A stretch of DNA of 64,000 nt from Aldrovandia affinis (GCA_029706075.1 JAINUG010000149.1:1391001-1455000), one strand, 5' to 3'; shown: positions 12,063 through 26,359, counted from the stretch's first letter. Numbers and translations: made by a program. Notes: a model not told the origin generated them from the sequence alone.

Positions 12063-14254
12063 ACTCCACCTCCGAAAACAAAACTTTTAAATCACAAGAC
12101 AAGCGAAGCCTGCGCTCCCAGGAGAGGACCGGGCAGAGCTCTGCCAACCGCTGGAGAAAGAGAGGGACTCGACGGAAACCTGTTCCAACCGCATCTAAGG
12201 AACGAGAACACGGACAGCGTCAGTGCAAACCCGGCATTGTGCTTCTCCCCTCAGGCTCCTTTCAGCCTCACAGGAGAAAAAGGGACAAAGAGCCCTTTGT
12301 CACCTGCACCTCGTGCAGCATTTCTCCATAACCCACGACGCTGTACAAAATTCTGTTCCCAAGGATTCATTTTACCAAAAGCCTGCTTTTGCGCTTTCAT
12401 AACATCAACCTCGATACGCGTTATTGTGATGTTCTGTGCTGTGTGCGGATACGTGCTCTTACAGTTTCTGTCTTTGTGGTCTACATTTTTAACCATACAG
12501 AACAACAATTTACTCAAATCATGGTGACCTAGAACGTGGGGGCAACCCAGTCCCGCAACCCAAAACCAGCCCCTGGAGCATTGGTGGGGCCCCAGGAGTC
12601 CCACCAAAATTCAGTTTTTTAACCTGTCAGACATGGCCCACTTAAAAAAAAAAAGTAAAAAAAAGTAAAACGCATAAATATGAGTTATTGTTCACTTTCG
12701 CAAATACATTAAGTTAAGATAACAGCCCCCTAAAATCCATAAAGAAAATACATATTTAAAAAATCTCAAACAGAGAAATGTGAACGTATAAAAGCATAGG
12801 CAGGGCCCAGCTGTTCCCCAGCGTCTGTCCCCTGGGCAGGTGTACAGGGGCCGGCTGGGCCAAACTGTTGCATAGACAGTGGCTCACTGCTGATGTGTGG
12901 GAACGTCCCCCCCCCCCCCCGTTAGCTCCCGCTCCCACGGTAAGGGGTGCTGCAGTGACCCATGTGATAATGTGTGGGACAGGCTCCTCTTTCAATTTGG
13001 GGGGGGGGGAGGGGCATGGCGGACGGCATCGAGCAGAAAGATTCACCGCTCTGCGATATCACGTGTGCCGCGAGCCATTCTTTCGGCGCTCTTGCTTCCA
13101 CTCTGCGGCAAGGGCAATGTTGCCGTGGGATGAACATTTTCTGTCCCTGTCCGCTCCCACTCCCTCTCCCTCTCCTTCGCTCTCTCTACCTCCCTCTGCA
13201 TTCTGTCCTCCTCCTCTTTCAGTTCGTTTAACTCCAAACCCTGTGAGCTCAAACTCTTTGCCTGCATGGCTGTATCCACCCCGGGCCTTTGATGTTCACT
13301 CCCCGTTGCTCTGGCTCTGTGTTAATTGGGCATTGTTTGATATATTTTGTTCTAGGGAGTCACGTGGAAATAGCAATGTTAACCTCTGTACTGTTGAACT
13401 GTGAAAGGGAGGGAGGGAGGGAGGGGTAGGGTTTGGGGCGCATGGGATGAGGGCATGGGATGGGGGGTGGGAGGGGGCTTGGTTAGAGTATAGTACAGGT
13501 TATCCCAGTTTAGTGCAGAGACCTTGGACCTCAGTGTCAGACAGGCAACAATTAAAAGACAAAAATCCTACATGCAAGTACAGAAAGGATGCATACATCT
13601 GGAGAACAAAGATGAGCCCAAGCTCCATCATGCCTCTTCGCTGCCAGTAATTGAAGTGTGAGAATTTTGGGATAATTTTTAGGTGAGTATTATTTTTCTG
13701 GTAAATGGTTAGATATTTGCAAAATTGGTCAAAGTGGACTGAGTGAGTTTTGGAAAAACACAATTGATTTCGCTTCTCAGACTCAAACAATGTCACATCA
13801 CCTTCACGTCGAGCATTGAAAACACACGGCACATCCGTCCCCATGGAGAGAGAGAGACTGCACCGCTAAATGCTTCACAAGCTGTCTTTGCCCAGGCCAC
13901 AGACGTCTCAGCGCACTCAGGGCCTTCAGATTCACGGTAGCAAAAGAAACCCTAAAAACGGGCAAAGTGCCATTTGAGCTGCCGTTACGGACCAGGAACA
14001 CAGAGCACATTACATATTCACCCACAAATGAACTTAGTGTGAGACAAGACACAAAACAAAAGTACAAATCAACGCGTGTAATACGGCCAACCACATACAT
14101 TGTATTTCAGTAAGGTTTTTAAAAGTTTGTACGGGTCTACTATCCTTCCAGACTAGGTTCCACATACCCCCGCAAATACTTGGACACCCCCTTGGTGTCA
14201 CTCTGACACTTACCATGTCATGATTGGATAAAGTGTATTTCGATCACGTAAAAC
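12063..14254. other. intron sequence, no gene recognised
   Basis: Contains poly-C (12907-12920), a G-rich (GGGA)n tract at 13405-13480 and a CT-rich run near 13155-13200. Short frames occur in all directions without recognisable domains. Confidence 0.5.
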
Positions 14255-14265
14255 ATCGGATCTGC

Positions 14266-14566
14266 GGGCCTCCGATAGTGTAGCTGTCTAATGCACCCGT
14301 ATTGGCTGGTCCTTTACGAGTGTGAGCTGCCTATCACAGTCGCGCTTCGAAACCCGACTGTACCAGACCGGCCCTGGTGAGGAGTCCTGATCGGGGGTGG
14401 CATTTGGCTGTCCGCCCCAAGGGGAGGAGGGAGGTTGAGCCGGCATGAACTCGCCGAGAAGCTCGTAAGGGTGTCTCCAGAACGTGGGTGGGTGAATTTC
14501 GTCTAGTGGTTTCAACGTCCGACGCTGGCCACGGTGAAACAATTGCATTTAAAAAATAAATAAAAA
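14266..14566 (+). mobile_element. full-length tRNA-derived SINE with perfect target duplication
   Basis: Starts GGGCCTCCGATAGTGTAGCT (A-box-like TAGTGTAGCTGT), with a B-box-like TTCGAAACC about 85 bases in, a middle ACCAGACCGGCCCTGG, a GAACTCGCCGAGAAG segment, and an A-rich tail (AAATAAATAAAA). The direct repeat ATCGGATCTGC is perfect at 14255-14265 and 14567-14577. A second tRNA-like stretch near 14505-14540 (GTCTAGTGGTTTCAACGTCC) hints that the element is a dimer. It lies inside the nectin intron on the opposite strand. Confidence 0.9.
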
Positions 14567-14577
14567 ATCGGATCTGC

Positions 14578-17500
14578 AGCACTTGCACTTCACCTGATCG
14601 AGCCCTGCCCTTTCAAAACGTTGTCTTTGGGGTGCCACTAATTAATGGACTTACACTGTGTGTGGGATATTTTACCTTTCGGCACTTGAAGCAGCAAAGC
14701 CAAAGTTAGTGGCACCCACTTACGGACAGAGTGGTAAAACGTTGCGTGGAGAGAAAGCCGTGTGCGCGCAGCCCCCCACAAAGCGCAGGGGAGATGTTTA
14801 CGCGCCAGGCTGTTCAAAAACACGGCAGTCTTAGCAGTGATGGATTAGGCGGGGGTTACTTGAGTCTCGTGAGGTTGAGCGCAGGAGGCAGAGGATTTGT
14901 GAGAGTGTCACGGCCGCTGAGGCGATGACAGGTGTGGCGGGAGGGACCCGCTCTCCTCCCGGCACGCTAAGAGCGATCGGGGGCTCCAATTTCACCCCAT
15001 TCCCCTAATCTGGGATAGAGCGGGGTCACACCGTCACCTTTCCCAATAACAGAGACACTCCTAATACCGTTCAGAAATGCAGGTAAACAATGGAGCATCA
15101 GACGCGGAGATACGGGGAGAAAGGCGGACTGACGGCCAGAGAGAAAGGGAGCGGGGGACAGACAAAGGAAGATGGATGGGAATGGTGACATGCAGCCGAG
15201 GCTGATAACACAAGGCTATTGTTGATCTGCAGAATTCCCACATTTTTAAATGCTGGACTGCTATAGCCCACAGCAGGGCCTTCAACTTTCCATATTGCCA
15301 AAATGTAGAATGACTCCAATTCAGTTGAAACCTGTACACATTGTGTTCCGTGTCTGTTAGCGCAGGGTTCAGGCTGAGGCAGAGCCAGAAGCCACGCAGG
15401 ACAGAGGTCATCGGACTCGAACCCGCAGACCGAAGGAAAGGGAAGGCGAGGTCATTCAGGTGAGCGGGGGAGGGCAGCTATGGTGTGCGCATCTGGGGTA
15501 CACGGACACCCTTGGGGGTTGGGGGGTGGAGCGGGGAAGGTTGCGGGGGGTCAACAACCTCATCCATCACAACACAGGTGTGGTGGGTCTGCCCAGGTGC
15601 CCTGTCGCCCCAGGTCTGTTTTGGCCTGCCCTCACGGTGACGGAGTAGGTGCTGACTGGAACGTACGGGACAGGGTGGGCCCTGGGGGGTCAGTTATTGA
15701 TGACCACAGGTGTGGAGGGTCGGGGGGAAGGCAAACAAAAGGCTAAGGCTCAGCTACCGGCTCGGGGGAGAGCGCCTCGCGGCACCTCGACGGAAGAGTT
15801 TCAGGAGGTGGGGTTCTGTTCCGACCCCGTTGAGCCCGGCCGGCGCAGGCTTCTGCGGTTTCAAGCGAACAGGAAACGGTCGCCGTTATCATTGAAACAG
15901 GCACCTGGTTCGTCTTCATTACTTATCCATCCCCCCATCGCTGCTTTGGGGGAAACTACAGTGTGCTCGATGTACACAGTTCACAATGTCAAAAACAGTG
16001 GACAACTGTAACAGGAACTGGAAGACCATCGAAGACCACATCTCTCGTGGGAGATGTAGGGAAACAAATGGAGCATGTTCCCCCCGCCCTCCTTGTTTTC
16101 CTGGTCCTTTACTGGAACCTCATTCATCTTGATAACCGCGGTCTTTCCCCTCTGAGCAGCCGGCCCTCGCAACTTCACTAACATGAGGCTGTCGCCACGG
16201 GGACACTTTCGATGGTCGACGCCGAGGGGGAGAGCTAGGCCGGGTTTCAGGCACCCAGGGACGTTTGGGGGGAAAGGAGCATGTTGATTTGACCGTGCGA
16301 ACAGGCCACTGCGGGAGCTGCCAAGAGAGCTGAGGGCGGGGGGTGCACAATAGAGCGACTCTGGAGTCAGAACGACACATTGGATCCTTGATCTCCACCG
16401 CCCCTATCAAAGGCAGCACAGCCACAGCCACAGACACGGACACACACACACACACACACACTCTCACACAGACACACACGGGTTGGGGAGGTGTGTAAAG
16501 GCGTCAGTCAGAGATAGAGGGTACACACAGCGAATCAGCGCTGGTTCAGCTGGTTCAGGCTCTTCATGCTTGTTAAACCCTGTTAAGCGGTTGAATGACT
16601 CCTACGACAGCGACAGGCATACAGTGACACTCTACCTGCAGTAGAGCCACAGAATAAAGGAAACGGCAGCGAACACCAGCGGCAGCCAAGTGAACAATGC
16701 GGTATATGGGTATGACAAGTGCATGGCTCAGTTGTGTTTTATTGTTTGGTTACAGTAAGGCTTCATGTTCCAATGTACAAAGACGTGATTTATTCGTGTA
16801 ATATACATGAAGTGGGAGTGCGCACGTACTGTACAGTATATTATAGATGCTTCTAGCTTCTTATCAGCTCTTGAGATCATCACCACAGTGCCAAACGATT
16901 GAGTATGGAAATTAATGACTACAGTCTCCCACAGAACCCTGGTAACGAAAACGTTTCAATTGATGTAGTTCCAGCCCCATGACAAACACCAGCTCATGCA
17001 GTTAGATGCCTGAAATTCAGGCAGGAGTTCACAGATTCCATTGATGGTGTGCCAGCTTATCTTACTATTTGGGATAAGTCAGTTAAACTTGATATTAAGT
17101 AAGGGGTGTAAAAAAAAGAAAAGAAAAATTGAATATTATTTTGAGAGCTAACTGGCCAGAAATGTGCCCTGACATTAGCTTTTGTGCCATTCCGGAAAGA
17201 CGGAGGGTTTTCAATGAGTTTGTGATCTCGGTTTCCAGAATAGCTAGCCCAGACACATCTAACCCCCTCTGGTCCGCACTGTCACGATGGCTATACCAGG
17301 GCTGACCTCAGGGGCAGGGGCAGAAAATGTTCTCCAGCAGTGCCTCATGGGAGGTGAAGTCTTGTGCTTGAAATGGAGCCCTCAGACTTCATTTCCCATC
17401 AGCACCTTCCCCAGTTTTCCCCCCAGGCATTCTGCAGCTTGCCTCCTGCCCCATAGATATATATACGTCCTGCCCCGTCTCACCCCCGACTTACAAATAA

Positions 17501-17889
17501 CATCACAGCTTTGCCAATGGAGAAAACAAAACATAAAATATAAAAGAAAGGAAACGCAAAGCTGAAGCATATTCCACGTCGTGGAATTAATCATCAGTTA
17601 AAATTGGAGGTTTGCCACGTGTTGTGATTATTGAAACACAGGTTATTGTCATTCAATTGTATTTGACATTCTATGCAGTCGGTAGCAGGTACAGAGAGTG
17701 GTCGAGAGCACTTAGTTGCTTTGTAATCCACGACATCCCATCAACAAATTATGGAGACATAATTACTACATAGCATGGCCTGACCCCCTTCCCAGCAGCT
17801 GCATGATATTGCGATCGACACTCTCCCGTTTCCCCATTGTCACCAAAAAAGGAAGCAATAAACTTTGAGCAATAAACAACCAAGAAGTA
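14578..17889. other. intron or flanking sequence, no gene recognised
   Basis: Unique-looking sequence; a short CA tract at 16440-16465. Nothing with coding character; several frames of 60-120 codons overlap on both strands. Confidence 0.5.
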
Positions 17890-18934
17890 CAAGTCACAGA
17901 AAAAATGGTGTTTTATTCCAAACAAAAGGTGTCAAAAATAATAATAAATGTGCTAAATTTGTCCCTAGGTTTCTTTGTTTGCACCGAAGTCAGTCTTTTA
18001 CATTTGCTCTTATGTACAAAATAAACAAAGCAATCAAACTCTGGAGAAACCAAAATACAAAAGAGAAAAACAGAGCAGGGAAAAAACACCTTTTCTAAAA
18101 ACATGAGGTTGGTGCTTTTTAATGCTCCCTCTGTGATTTTCACCAGGCCTCGTACAAAACAAAACGCTTAATTAGCGGTGACAGTAAAACCCTCAGCCAG
18201 CGTATATATACACAAAGAAATATATTTACTTCAACTCTGGCTGGCCTTATTATGCCACAAACCCCCGTGTAGGCTACAATTTCCAGTGAAACTTTTTCTT
18301 CTTCGGGTGCTTTGTAACTCAGGTGCTACAAACGTCCGTGCGAGAGCAGAAGGCGGCATTGCTGACCTCCCTGTACACCGCACATGCAGGTTAAAGGAAG
18401 ACAAACCACTAGAGAAAGAAATTAAGAAATGAAGACAAAGACAAATGTTACTGGATATAAATACGATACAGATATTGTGACTGTGCGGGAAGAAAGAACA
18501 TCCAGAATATTCTCCCAGCCCTAAAAAAGCATTTCGAGAGTCTTTCCTCAAACGACAATGATTCTGCTGATAAAGCAAAAAAAAAAAAAAAAAAAGAAGA
18601 AAAGTTTTTCGTTCCTCCCTTTTTAAGGCACCGATTGCAAATCACTGACCTAATTACTGTACCACCCCAAAAACAATTCAATAAAATAAAAAGAGTAAGA
18701 AACTAACGATCATTTTGTTTCACGCAGTACGCAATTAAAACTGAATTAATTTCCGTGTTCCCCTCGATTCCCCAGCGCCTTTACAAATATTAAGTCACTT
18801 CCTGTCCTTGAAATGACAGTAAATCTGCGTTTTTTGGGGGGGAGAACGGCACAATGCTAAAGCTGCTGAACCGAGACCAAGGCAAGAAAATGACATCTCT
18901 GACAAGGCTGGCTTGCCCTATATTACTAAACATA

Positions 18935-18939
<5 letters not shown>

Positions 18940-19018
<79 letters not shown>

Positions 19019-19022
19019 ACAA
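18940..19022. repeat. (CA)n microsatellite
   Basis: CGCACGCACG lead-in then about 60 bp of pure CA, in the probable 3' UTR. Confidence 0.97.
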
Positions 19023-19454
19023 CAAACAAATGTATAAGTCAAAAAAGGCACAAAAACTTAATTTAATCTCTGTACAGATTCATATCTTTATTTACAGATG
19101 TAAATAAAGATACAAGCTGAATACAAACTCAAGCACTGGGAAAAAATAAGCGATCCGAAGCAATCTCACACGTAAGCGCAGTGTACAGTATTTTACTCTA
19201 AATCAAGATCGACGGACAGGATGCACCCCCACCCCCACCCCCACCCCTTGACAGTCCTATGCCAATGCCCCAAAGACTATCATGTCATTTTTTTCAAATC
19301 GTAGTATCGTGCTGGCCATTCAGTGAGCCCCTGGTGTGTTTCGGTGTATCGCGTCCTGGCTCACAGCTGTGTGGGAGAGCAGTGAAGAACCCCCCCACCC
19401 CTCCCTAATCCCCCTTCTCTGGAGAAGGGATGACACAGAGCAGACTGCCTGCGC

Positions 19455-19628
19455 GCACACACACTCCACACACACACACTCACACACTCATTCATTTCCA
19501 CCACACACGCATTCACACTCGAAGCGCACACACACACATATATACACACGCACGCATTCACACACACTGCACATGCATTCACGCTTGAAGCGCACGCATG
19601 CACACACACACACATTCACACTTGAAAT

Positions 19629-19706
<78 letters not shown>

Positions 19707-19845
19707 CACCCACATTAACACTCAAAGCGCACGCACGCACGCATGCACGCATGCACTCCACCCACATTAACACTCAAAGGTTAAAAGTGCACACACGCAC
19801 ACGAATGCACACACACTCGAAGCACACACACGCACGCGCGCACGC
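19455..19845. repeat. imperfect CA array with duplicated TTCACACTTGAA units
   Basis: CA runs interspersed with recurring CATTCACACT(C/T)GAA(G/A) and CCACCCACATTAACACTCAAAG units. The latter occurs twice (about 19705 and 19757), so the region grew partly by larger-unit duplication. Confidence 0.9.
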
Positions 19846-22198
19846 ACACATTCAAATGTGTCAACAGGGACGTCCAGCCCAGCAAGGACCTGGGCAAATC
19901 TTTGAGGGGGTGACAAAGCTTCCGCTGGGACATTTAACTTTTTTTTTTTACCACCTCCCTACTGGGTCAGTTCTGGATCAGTCTGGATGTTCAGAGCTTC
20001 CGCGCTGAGCTAAGATCACGGCCTGTGAGCCCCAAAGCAGCCCACGAAGAGAGGATTAATGTTAAAAAAAGGAAATGAAAAAGCTCAGGATTTGAGGTAA
20101 GGGCCAGCCTCTCACTAGGGGCTTGGGCGTCCCGCACACCAGATGTGTTTGGTGGGTTTATTCTGGGATGTCTAAACTTCTGGGCAGTGGGATGGGAGGG
20201 GAAGGGCAGCTGGGGATGAGGTGGAGAGGAAAAAAAAAAGAAAAGAGAAAAGAACAAAGTGCAAAATTAAAAAGACGAGGGATGCCCTCCTCCCACAAGC
20301 GCCACAACAGACAGACAAACTTCTGGCTGACAACCAGCCCCTTCTGGATCAGCCACAGGCCGAACCAGCCCCCCTGCTGCCAGAGTGCCTTCTGGATCTG
20401 CCGCAGGCGAACGTAACCCTTTCACCGCTGGCGTGCCCAGGCCGACAGCGCTCCTCAACGCAGCCTTTACCCGGCTCCAACTTCCTCCTTCGCCAATAAT
20501 CAACAAGGTCTCAAAACGACAGGGCCATCCACAGGGTTGCCTGAGTTGACTCTACTGCATCCTCCTGCCAAAATCCAGCTGCCCGTTTCTTAAAAAAAAA
20601 ATAAAATTGAATAATATAAAGGGGAAAAATGCAAGTGCAACCTACACACAGCTGGTGAGAGCAGTTTATGTTGGACTTGTGTACGTGTCGTCTGAACGGG
20701 GCGCAAAGCAAAGACAAAAGTTCAACTAGGAAGCGTTGGCACAGAAAACTCGGAAGACTCTTGTACATCTCTCACCAATACTCTGAAAGAGAGCTTTAGG
20801 TCTACCTGATGGTGACTAGGGTGTCATAACGTGCGCCCTACAGGGAAGTGAGCGGGTGCAACCACTGCCAGCCTATCCCCCCCCCCCTGCCCCCCCAAAA
20901 AAACAGCCAACGTTACCCCCTTCCCTTTCTCCTCCACACGGAGGAATAACACGCAGACCACAGGGGGATTAACAGCCTATATCCTGTGTAGTTAATGCAA
21001 GCACAAAATCATATCAATCATAGAGAATCTTATAAAGGCAAGTGCGATATTAATGCAAAATTAAGAGTGCACATACATTTTGGGCTGTAAAAAAAGAAAA
21101 GAAAAGAAAAAGCACATTCAAATCCACCGCGTGTCACACAGCGCATTTAAATGAAGATTAGAACAGTTTTCTTTTTCCCCGTTTTCCCCTCTCTCCGAAC
21201 AGCCCGCCGTCCCGATTTAGACACACAGAGTCACGCCGCGCTATAAAAATAAAAGCATATGTCGCTACTTAGCTCAGAGCTCTCTTTTACCCTCTCTGAG
21301 CACGTCTAGGTTCCAGCCCGGCTCTCTCAGTACCACCCCCCGCCCCCGTGTACAAAGTGCATGAGCTCCACGTGTGAGAAACACTGACCAACCCCTCCAA
21401 ATAAATACTGCCAGCACCCAGAGGAGCACAGATCAGACCAGACGGGGGAAAAGGTCATGTGATGCAGCCTGAGTTAATACAGCGGCTTGCAGCAGAGAGG
21501 GAGGGGCCCACTGACTGGATCTGGAGCTCAGCTCCCATTGGGTGTTACGAGTTCTGGCTACCTAATTTGAAAAGCCCCTTACCGTTCTCTCTCTCTCTCT
21601 CTCTATCTCCTGTTCATTTTAAGAAGAAAAAGGAGAGAAACCTTGTTAAAACAGCCTTTGGGGGCGATTCAGATATTAGCTACTGAAACCTGGAATGAAA
21701 TCCAAAAAATTTCCCCCACCATTTTGAAAAGTGGATTACTCATTAGCCTGTTAGGAACGAATGCCCAAAGGAATATCCTGATATTGTTTACCATCCCCAT
21801 GCTGCACAGATTTGGGGGAGGGGGTTGGGGGGTCAAAGCTGCAGCCTGCCACCAGGGTCTTTCAAACGCTTCCCAGGTCAAACACAATGACAACGACAGT
21901 GCAAATCATTCCAGAGAGCGACTGTTCATTGAAGTGCCACGAAATAGTCCAAATACACTCTCCTGGAGGTTGGAGGTACTGAGGAAGAGTTTGATCCATT
22001 AAATACCAACCCCGAGAGGCCTATTAAAAAAAGTGAGTGAAGAAAAACAGGAAAAGAAAAAACAAAACAAAACGAAAGACTTCCCCTCTCTGCTCAGTTT
22101 TTGAATCGTCTCTTTCGCCGTATCCCGTTTAGCGGTCCGTCTCTCCCTGTCGCAGTTTTGTTTCTCCTTCTAGTCGTTGGTCTCAGTCCCTCCTCGTC

Positions 22199-22851
22199 TC
22201 AGACGTACCACTCCCGGCGCGAGATCACCGACCCGTCCTGGTGCGACACGTAGTCGCCGTCGGTGCCGCTGTCATAGCGGTCCTCCGGCAGGTAGGGGGA
22301 GCCGTTGTTGACGGCGGGCGTGTGCGCGGGCGGGCCCCTCGGGGGGCTGTGGCGGTCGGGGTAAAAGTCCTCCTCCCTCTGGGCCCTGCGGCTGTTCTTG
22401 GCGTTGTCGCCCCACTCCTCCCGGTCCTTGCGGTCGTCGGGGTAGTCGTCGGGGTAGATGACGCCGTCCCCCCCGGTTTGGGGCTTCAGGTCCTGCTCGC
22501 TGCCCTTGCCCGAGTCGTCCCCGTACACCTGGAGCTCGTGCGGCTGCAGCACGTCCAGCTGCGACTCCTTCTGCATGTCCGCCGGGCCCAGGTACTGCTT
22601 GGTGTAGTAGTCGCCGCGGAAGGTGCGCCGCTGCTGCATGTAGCAGGCCCCGCCCAGCACCAGCAGGAGCACCAGAAACAGGACCCCGCCCACCGCCCCG
22701 CCCACCACGGTGCCCAGGCCGCCGTCCGTCAGGGAGGCCAGCGTCGGGGAGCCCAGCTCGGGCCGGCGCCTGTTGGGCAGCGCGCCGGTGGACGAGTCTG
22801 CAGGGGGCGGGCGGGACGTGGTGGGGAGGGTGGTGGTGGTGGGAGGAGGCT
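22199..22851 (-). CDS. nectin3: nectin-3-like terminal exon: stalk, membrane helix, long tail with EWYV end
   Basis: Last coding exon of the long isoform, 653 nt with TGA stop, about 217 residues. After the acceptor (ttcattag) it encodes a Thr/Pro/Ser stalk (residues 1-45), a Gly/Val/Leu membrane helix (about 46-71), then a basic stop-transfer [11 protein letters not shown] and a 146-residue tail. [12 protein letters not shown] and the C-terminus [12 protein letters not shown] match what I know of nectin-3 very closely. EWYV is the class of C-terminal motif bound by the PDZ domain of afadin, which links nectins to actin at adherens junctions. The tail is acidic and proline-rich in the middle. 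The 204-residue open frame on the opposite strand is a GC-rich shadow. The exon reads openly upstream of 22851, but the acceptor and phase set the boundary. Confidence 0.95.
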
Positions 22852-24620
22852 CTAATGAAAGAGGGAAGGATGGATCAGGGAGGGAGGGAGGGAGGGAGGG
22901 ATGGAGGGTGGGGAAAGAAGGGATGGACAGACAGAGAAAAGCACAGAATGTCAATGACAGCTAGGTAACTCTGGAAAGGGCTGATGTGAATGTACACAGA
23001 TCACACGCAAGACCGTTAAACTCCTGCGCGGGCACAACAGTTCCAGGTTTGAGTCACGCGACATTTCAAATCGTCTTCGTTTATTAAAAGAAAAACGCAT
23101 TAAAAATACATACAGCTTTAAAAAAAAAGACTAAAACAAGATTCAACAATCCAGGAATCTCACAAGACCAGGGGTCACCTTAGTAGCTTACAGTGACAGA
23201 AGGAAACCTGCAACTGTTGTACACAGACAAATTAGAAATGGGGGAAGCATTTCTGCTTGAGAGATTGTGGAGAAACTACACGGACTTGACAGAAAATCGG
23301 GAGGTGTCCATGGCTACTGTATGGCCAATAAGAGAAGACAGGACATGGGGGAAGAAAGGGGGCTGCCGGAGGTGTGAGCTGCTCTAGAAAAACGAGGACC
23401 GCTCCCACAAAGGGACAGGGTCGCTCCTGGGGAAGAAAGGGGAAAGGGGGAGGGGCTTCTATGCAGGAGGGAGGGGCTACTGGTCAGCCCCAAGATGTGC
23501 CACAAGTAGGAATTAAATAGAGAATTCTAAAATTATGTTAATTTCAGAATTCAGAATTCAGTCCATTCTTTCAGACCAGAATTACAAATGATCCTAACTC
23601 GCATTGAATATTCATTACTTGTTCGATTTCTGCATTTCAACACTGATACCGTTGCACTTAACCTACATTTCAGAAGTACGCCGGTTTCGAGAAGAGGCGG
23701 TTATGGAGAGGCTTCTGCGGTTGGTTTGAAACGCCGGGAATTTGTATATGAGAATGAGCAAGAAAACAGAACTGGAGCAGGAGAAGAAAGCAACAACCAG
23801 CAACCATGGAAACACAACGTCTCAGAACTGTGTGTGTGTGACTATGACATATGGATCTGTGTAATATGGATCTGTATGCATGTGTGTGTGTGTGTGTGTG
23901 TGTGCGCGTCTGTCTCTGGGCTCCATCTCCTCCTCAGGACTCTGGGAAGTCAAGTGAGAAGACAAAGTGCTGTCGGATCGATAGAGGAGGCCTTTAACGC
24001 ACAGCACCCCCCGTGGTCAGGCCACCTTCCACCCTCCCTATCGACCTCCACCTCCACCTCCACACATACGGAGAGAGAAAACAGACCTTCAAGCGGCTGC
24101 TTCTTCAGCTCACACAACGTCACGATGACTGGACAGCAAAAAGCCAAACGAAGCGCATGACCTGCATGTAAACTGCACGCAACACGCAAATCGACCGCGC
24201 TGCCAAAGCGCTCACCTCAGGCGCGTGTGCGCGTCTGTAACAGACGCAGCTCAGAGAGTGGAGAAAGGCCAAACTGTGATTCAGAACTCAGAAACGATAA
24301 GAGGCAGAGCGTGGTGGGGAGACGGGTTCACGGGTGAAGCCGGCGACGGAGGGGCCTGGATGAGCAGAGACATTGGAATCTGTTCTGACTGGCTACACCT
24401 AGCAGTAGCAAATGGGCTACATTTGCGCATGCGCATACATTGGCGTGAAGTCGGTGAACTACACTCGTTCGTCAGCCGCAGCGCTAGCGGGTAATGTGTA
24501 CGCGTGCTGCATGCAGTAAACTACACTCGCTCAACAGCGCTAGCGGGCACCCAATAATAATACAAAATAAAACACACTTTTTATTTCCAAATCCGGGCTG
24601 ATTTTCCAGGAGGGTTGACA

Positions 24621-24780
24621 TGACTGTACCCTTGAGCTAAAGGTACTTAACCTGAATTGCTGCAGTAAAAAATTATCCAGCTGTATAAATGGATTGTATG
24701 TACAGAAATGTAAACCTTGTAAGTGGCTCTGGATGAGAATGTCTGCTAAATGCCTAAAAATGTCAAATGTAATGTAATGT
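24621..24780. repeat. fish interspersed repeat, longest copy in window
   Basis: GACTGTACCCTTGAGCTAAA through TCCAGCTGTATAAATGGATT to CTTGTAAGTGGCTCTGGATG and CTGCTAAATGCC, ending in AATGTAATGTAATGT. It is the reverse complement, with divergence, of 59290-59490. Abundant in ray-finned fish as a retroelement end. Confidence 0.82.
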
Positions 24781-25674
24781 CTGGATGAGGCGGGGCCTTG
24801 CACAAGCAGCACCCCTGTCTCAATCTGGCGCGCGCGCCATAAAGAAGGGCCGAACGGCGGGACGCAGGTACCCGAGACCGCCACAGAGAGACACCTGCGA
24901 CGCCTGCCGCTAAGCGCTCGCGGTGAGGCCTACGAGAACCAGAGCATCGACCGGGCCTCAGTTCAGTGTGCCACTCCGACTTCAAACGCGCTCGCCAGAT
25001 TAATTTTTTCATTTTTCTGTTGAGAAAGAAGTGGGGGGAGTGAGAGAGGAGTGGGCCACAGCATGCATCCCAAAAGTGCAGTCAATGTGTTTGGACAGGG
25101 ATCAAATGAAAGGAAGAAAAAGACACGCAGAGAGGAGAGATCTGATTTCTCCCTCTTCCATGCCTCTGGAGTGACGCGGCGGCCAGAGAACAGACAGCAG
25201 AATTAAGGAGATTATGTGAAATTTCTGCGTGTTCTCCAACCGGCATCTGGATCAGGACCCCACACTGCGAGAGGCCTTCCAGATCTGTATGTTTGGCCGC
25301 GTCTCCAGGCATCCAGTCAGGGCTCATATTTCACACTCTACGCGTTCACACTCACTGCTGTACTTAGTTGCACAGAAAGACTGGATTTGGATGGAAGGTT
25401 TGCATGCCGTTTTCTTTGGACATAATTGTTTCCCGGGTTGAAGGTCATAAAATCTGCATGCCGATTCATCGTGTCTCTAAAGGACCAGAATTTCATGGGC
25501 AGAACTTCAAAGCAGCATTTTGACGAGGACTTTGTCCCGTAACTGACATTATATTAGGCTGACAGAGCCTAAATCATAACTATTTAATTTACTGGAAGCT
25601 ACATAAGACACAAACACACACACAAAGACACGAGATACAGAGCATTAACTATATACTTTAAATGAGACAATGAT

Positions 25675-25915
<241 letters not shown>

Positions 25916-26104
25916 TGACACACCATAAAAAATGTCAGGTGAACACGTTTGTGAATGTTTAGCCAGTCCGGGCCCTAATCTCTCCCTGTCAAGGCTGTTG
26001 ACTTCAGACCGCTGGTGCATGAGAGCGGAACGTTAAACACAATGCATGTTCACATGCCACTTCTTTTTATGAGCCCAGCTTGGTTGAGCACGTACAACAC
26101 ATTT

Positions 26105-26318
26105 GTGTTTTTATTTGTGTGTGTGTGCGCATGTACAATGTGTGTGTGTTTTATTTGTGTGTGTGTGTGTGTGCGTACAATGTGTGTGTGTGTTTATTTG
26201 TGTGTGTGTGGGGCACGTACAGCATGTGTGTATGTATGTGTGTGAGTGCCCATGTACAGCGTGTGTGTGCATACAGTGCACGCATGTGTGTGTGCATGTA
26301 CAGTGCGCGTATGTGTGC

Positions 26319-26352
<34 letters not shown>

Positions 26353-26359
26353 ACGTACA

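Larger units (their letters stand above)
17890..22198 (-). other. probable 3' untranslated region of the long nectin isoform
   Basis: The region after the TGA at 22199 lacks recognisable SINEs and is rich in short A/T and AAAAG-type runs on the plus strand. AATAAA hexamers on the transcript strand occur at 19087-19092 and 17912-17917, either of which could end the mRNA. It also contains CA arrays at 18940-19022 and 19455-19845 and a C-rich (CCCCCA)n stretch near 19220-19250. The extent is inference; RNA reads would settle the cleavage site. Confidence 0.35.

Noticed and set aside
22241..22855. 204-codon plus-strand frame opposite the nectin terminal exon
   Set aside because: GC-rich antisense shadow; the minus strand has a clear nectin tail.
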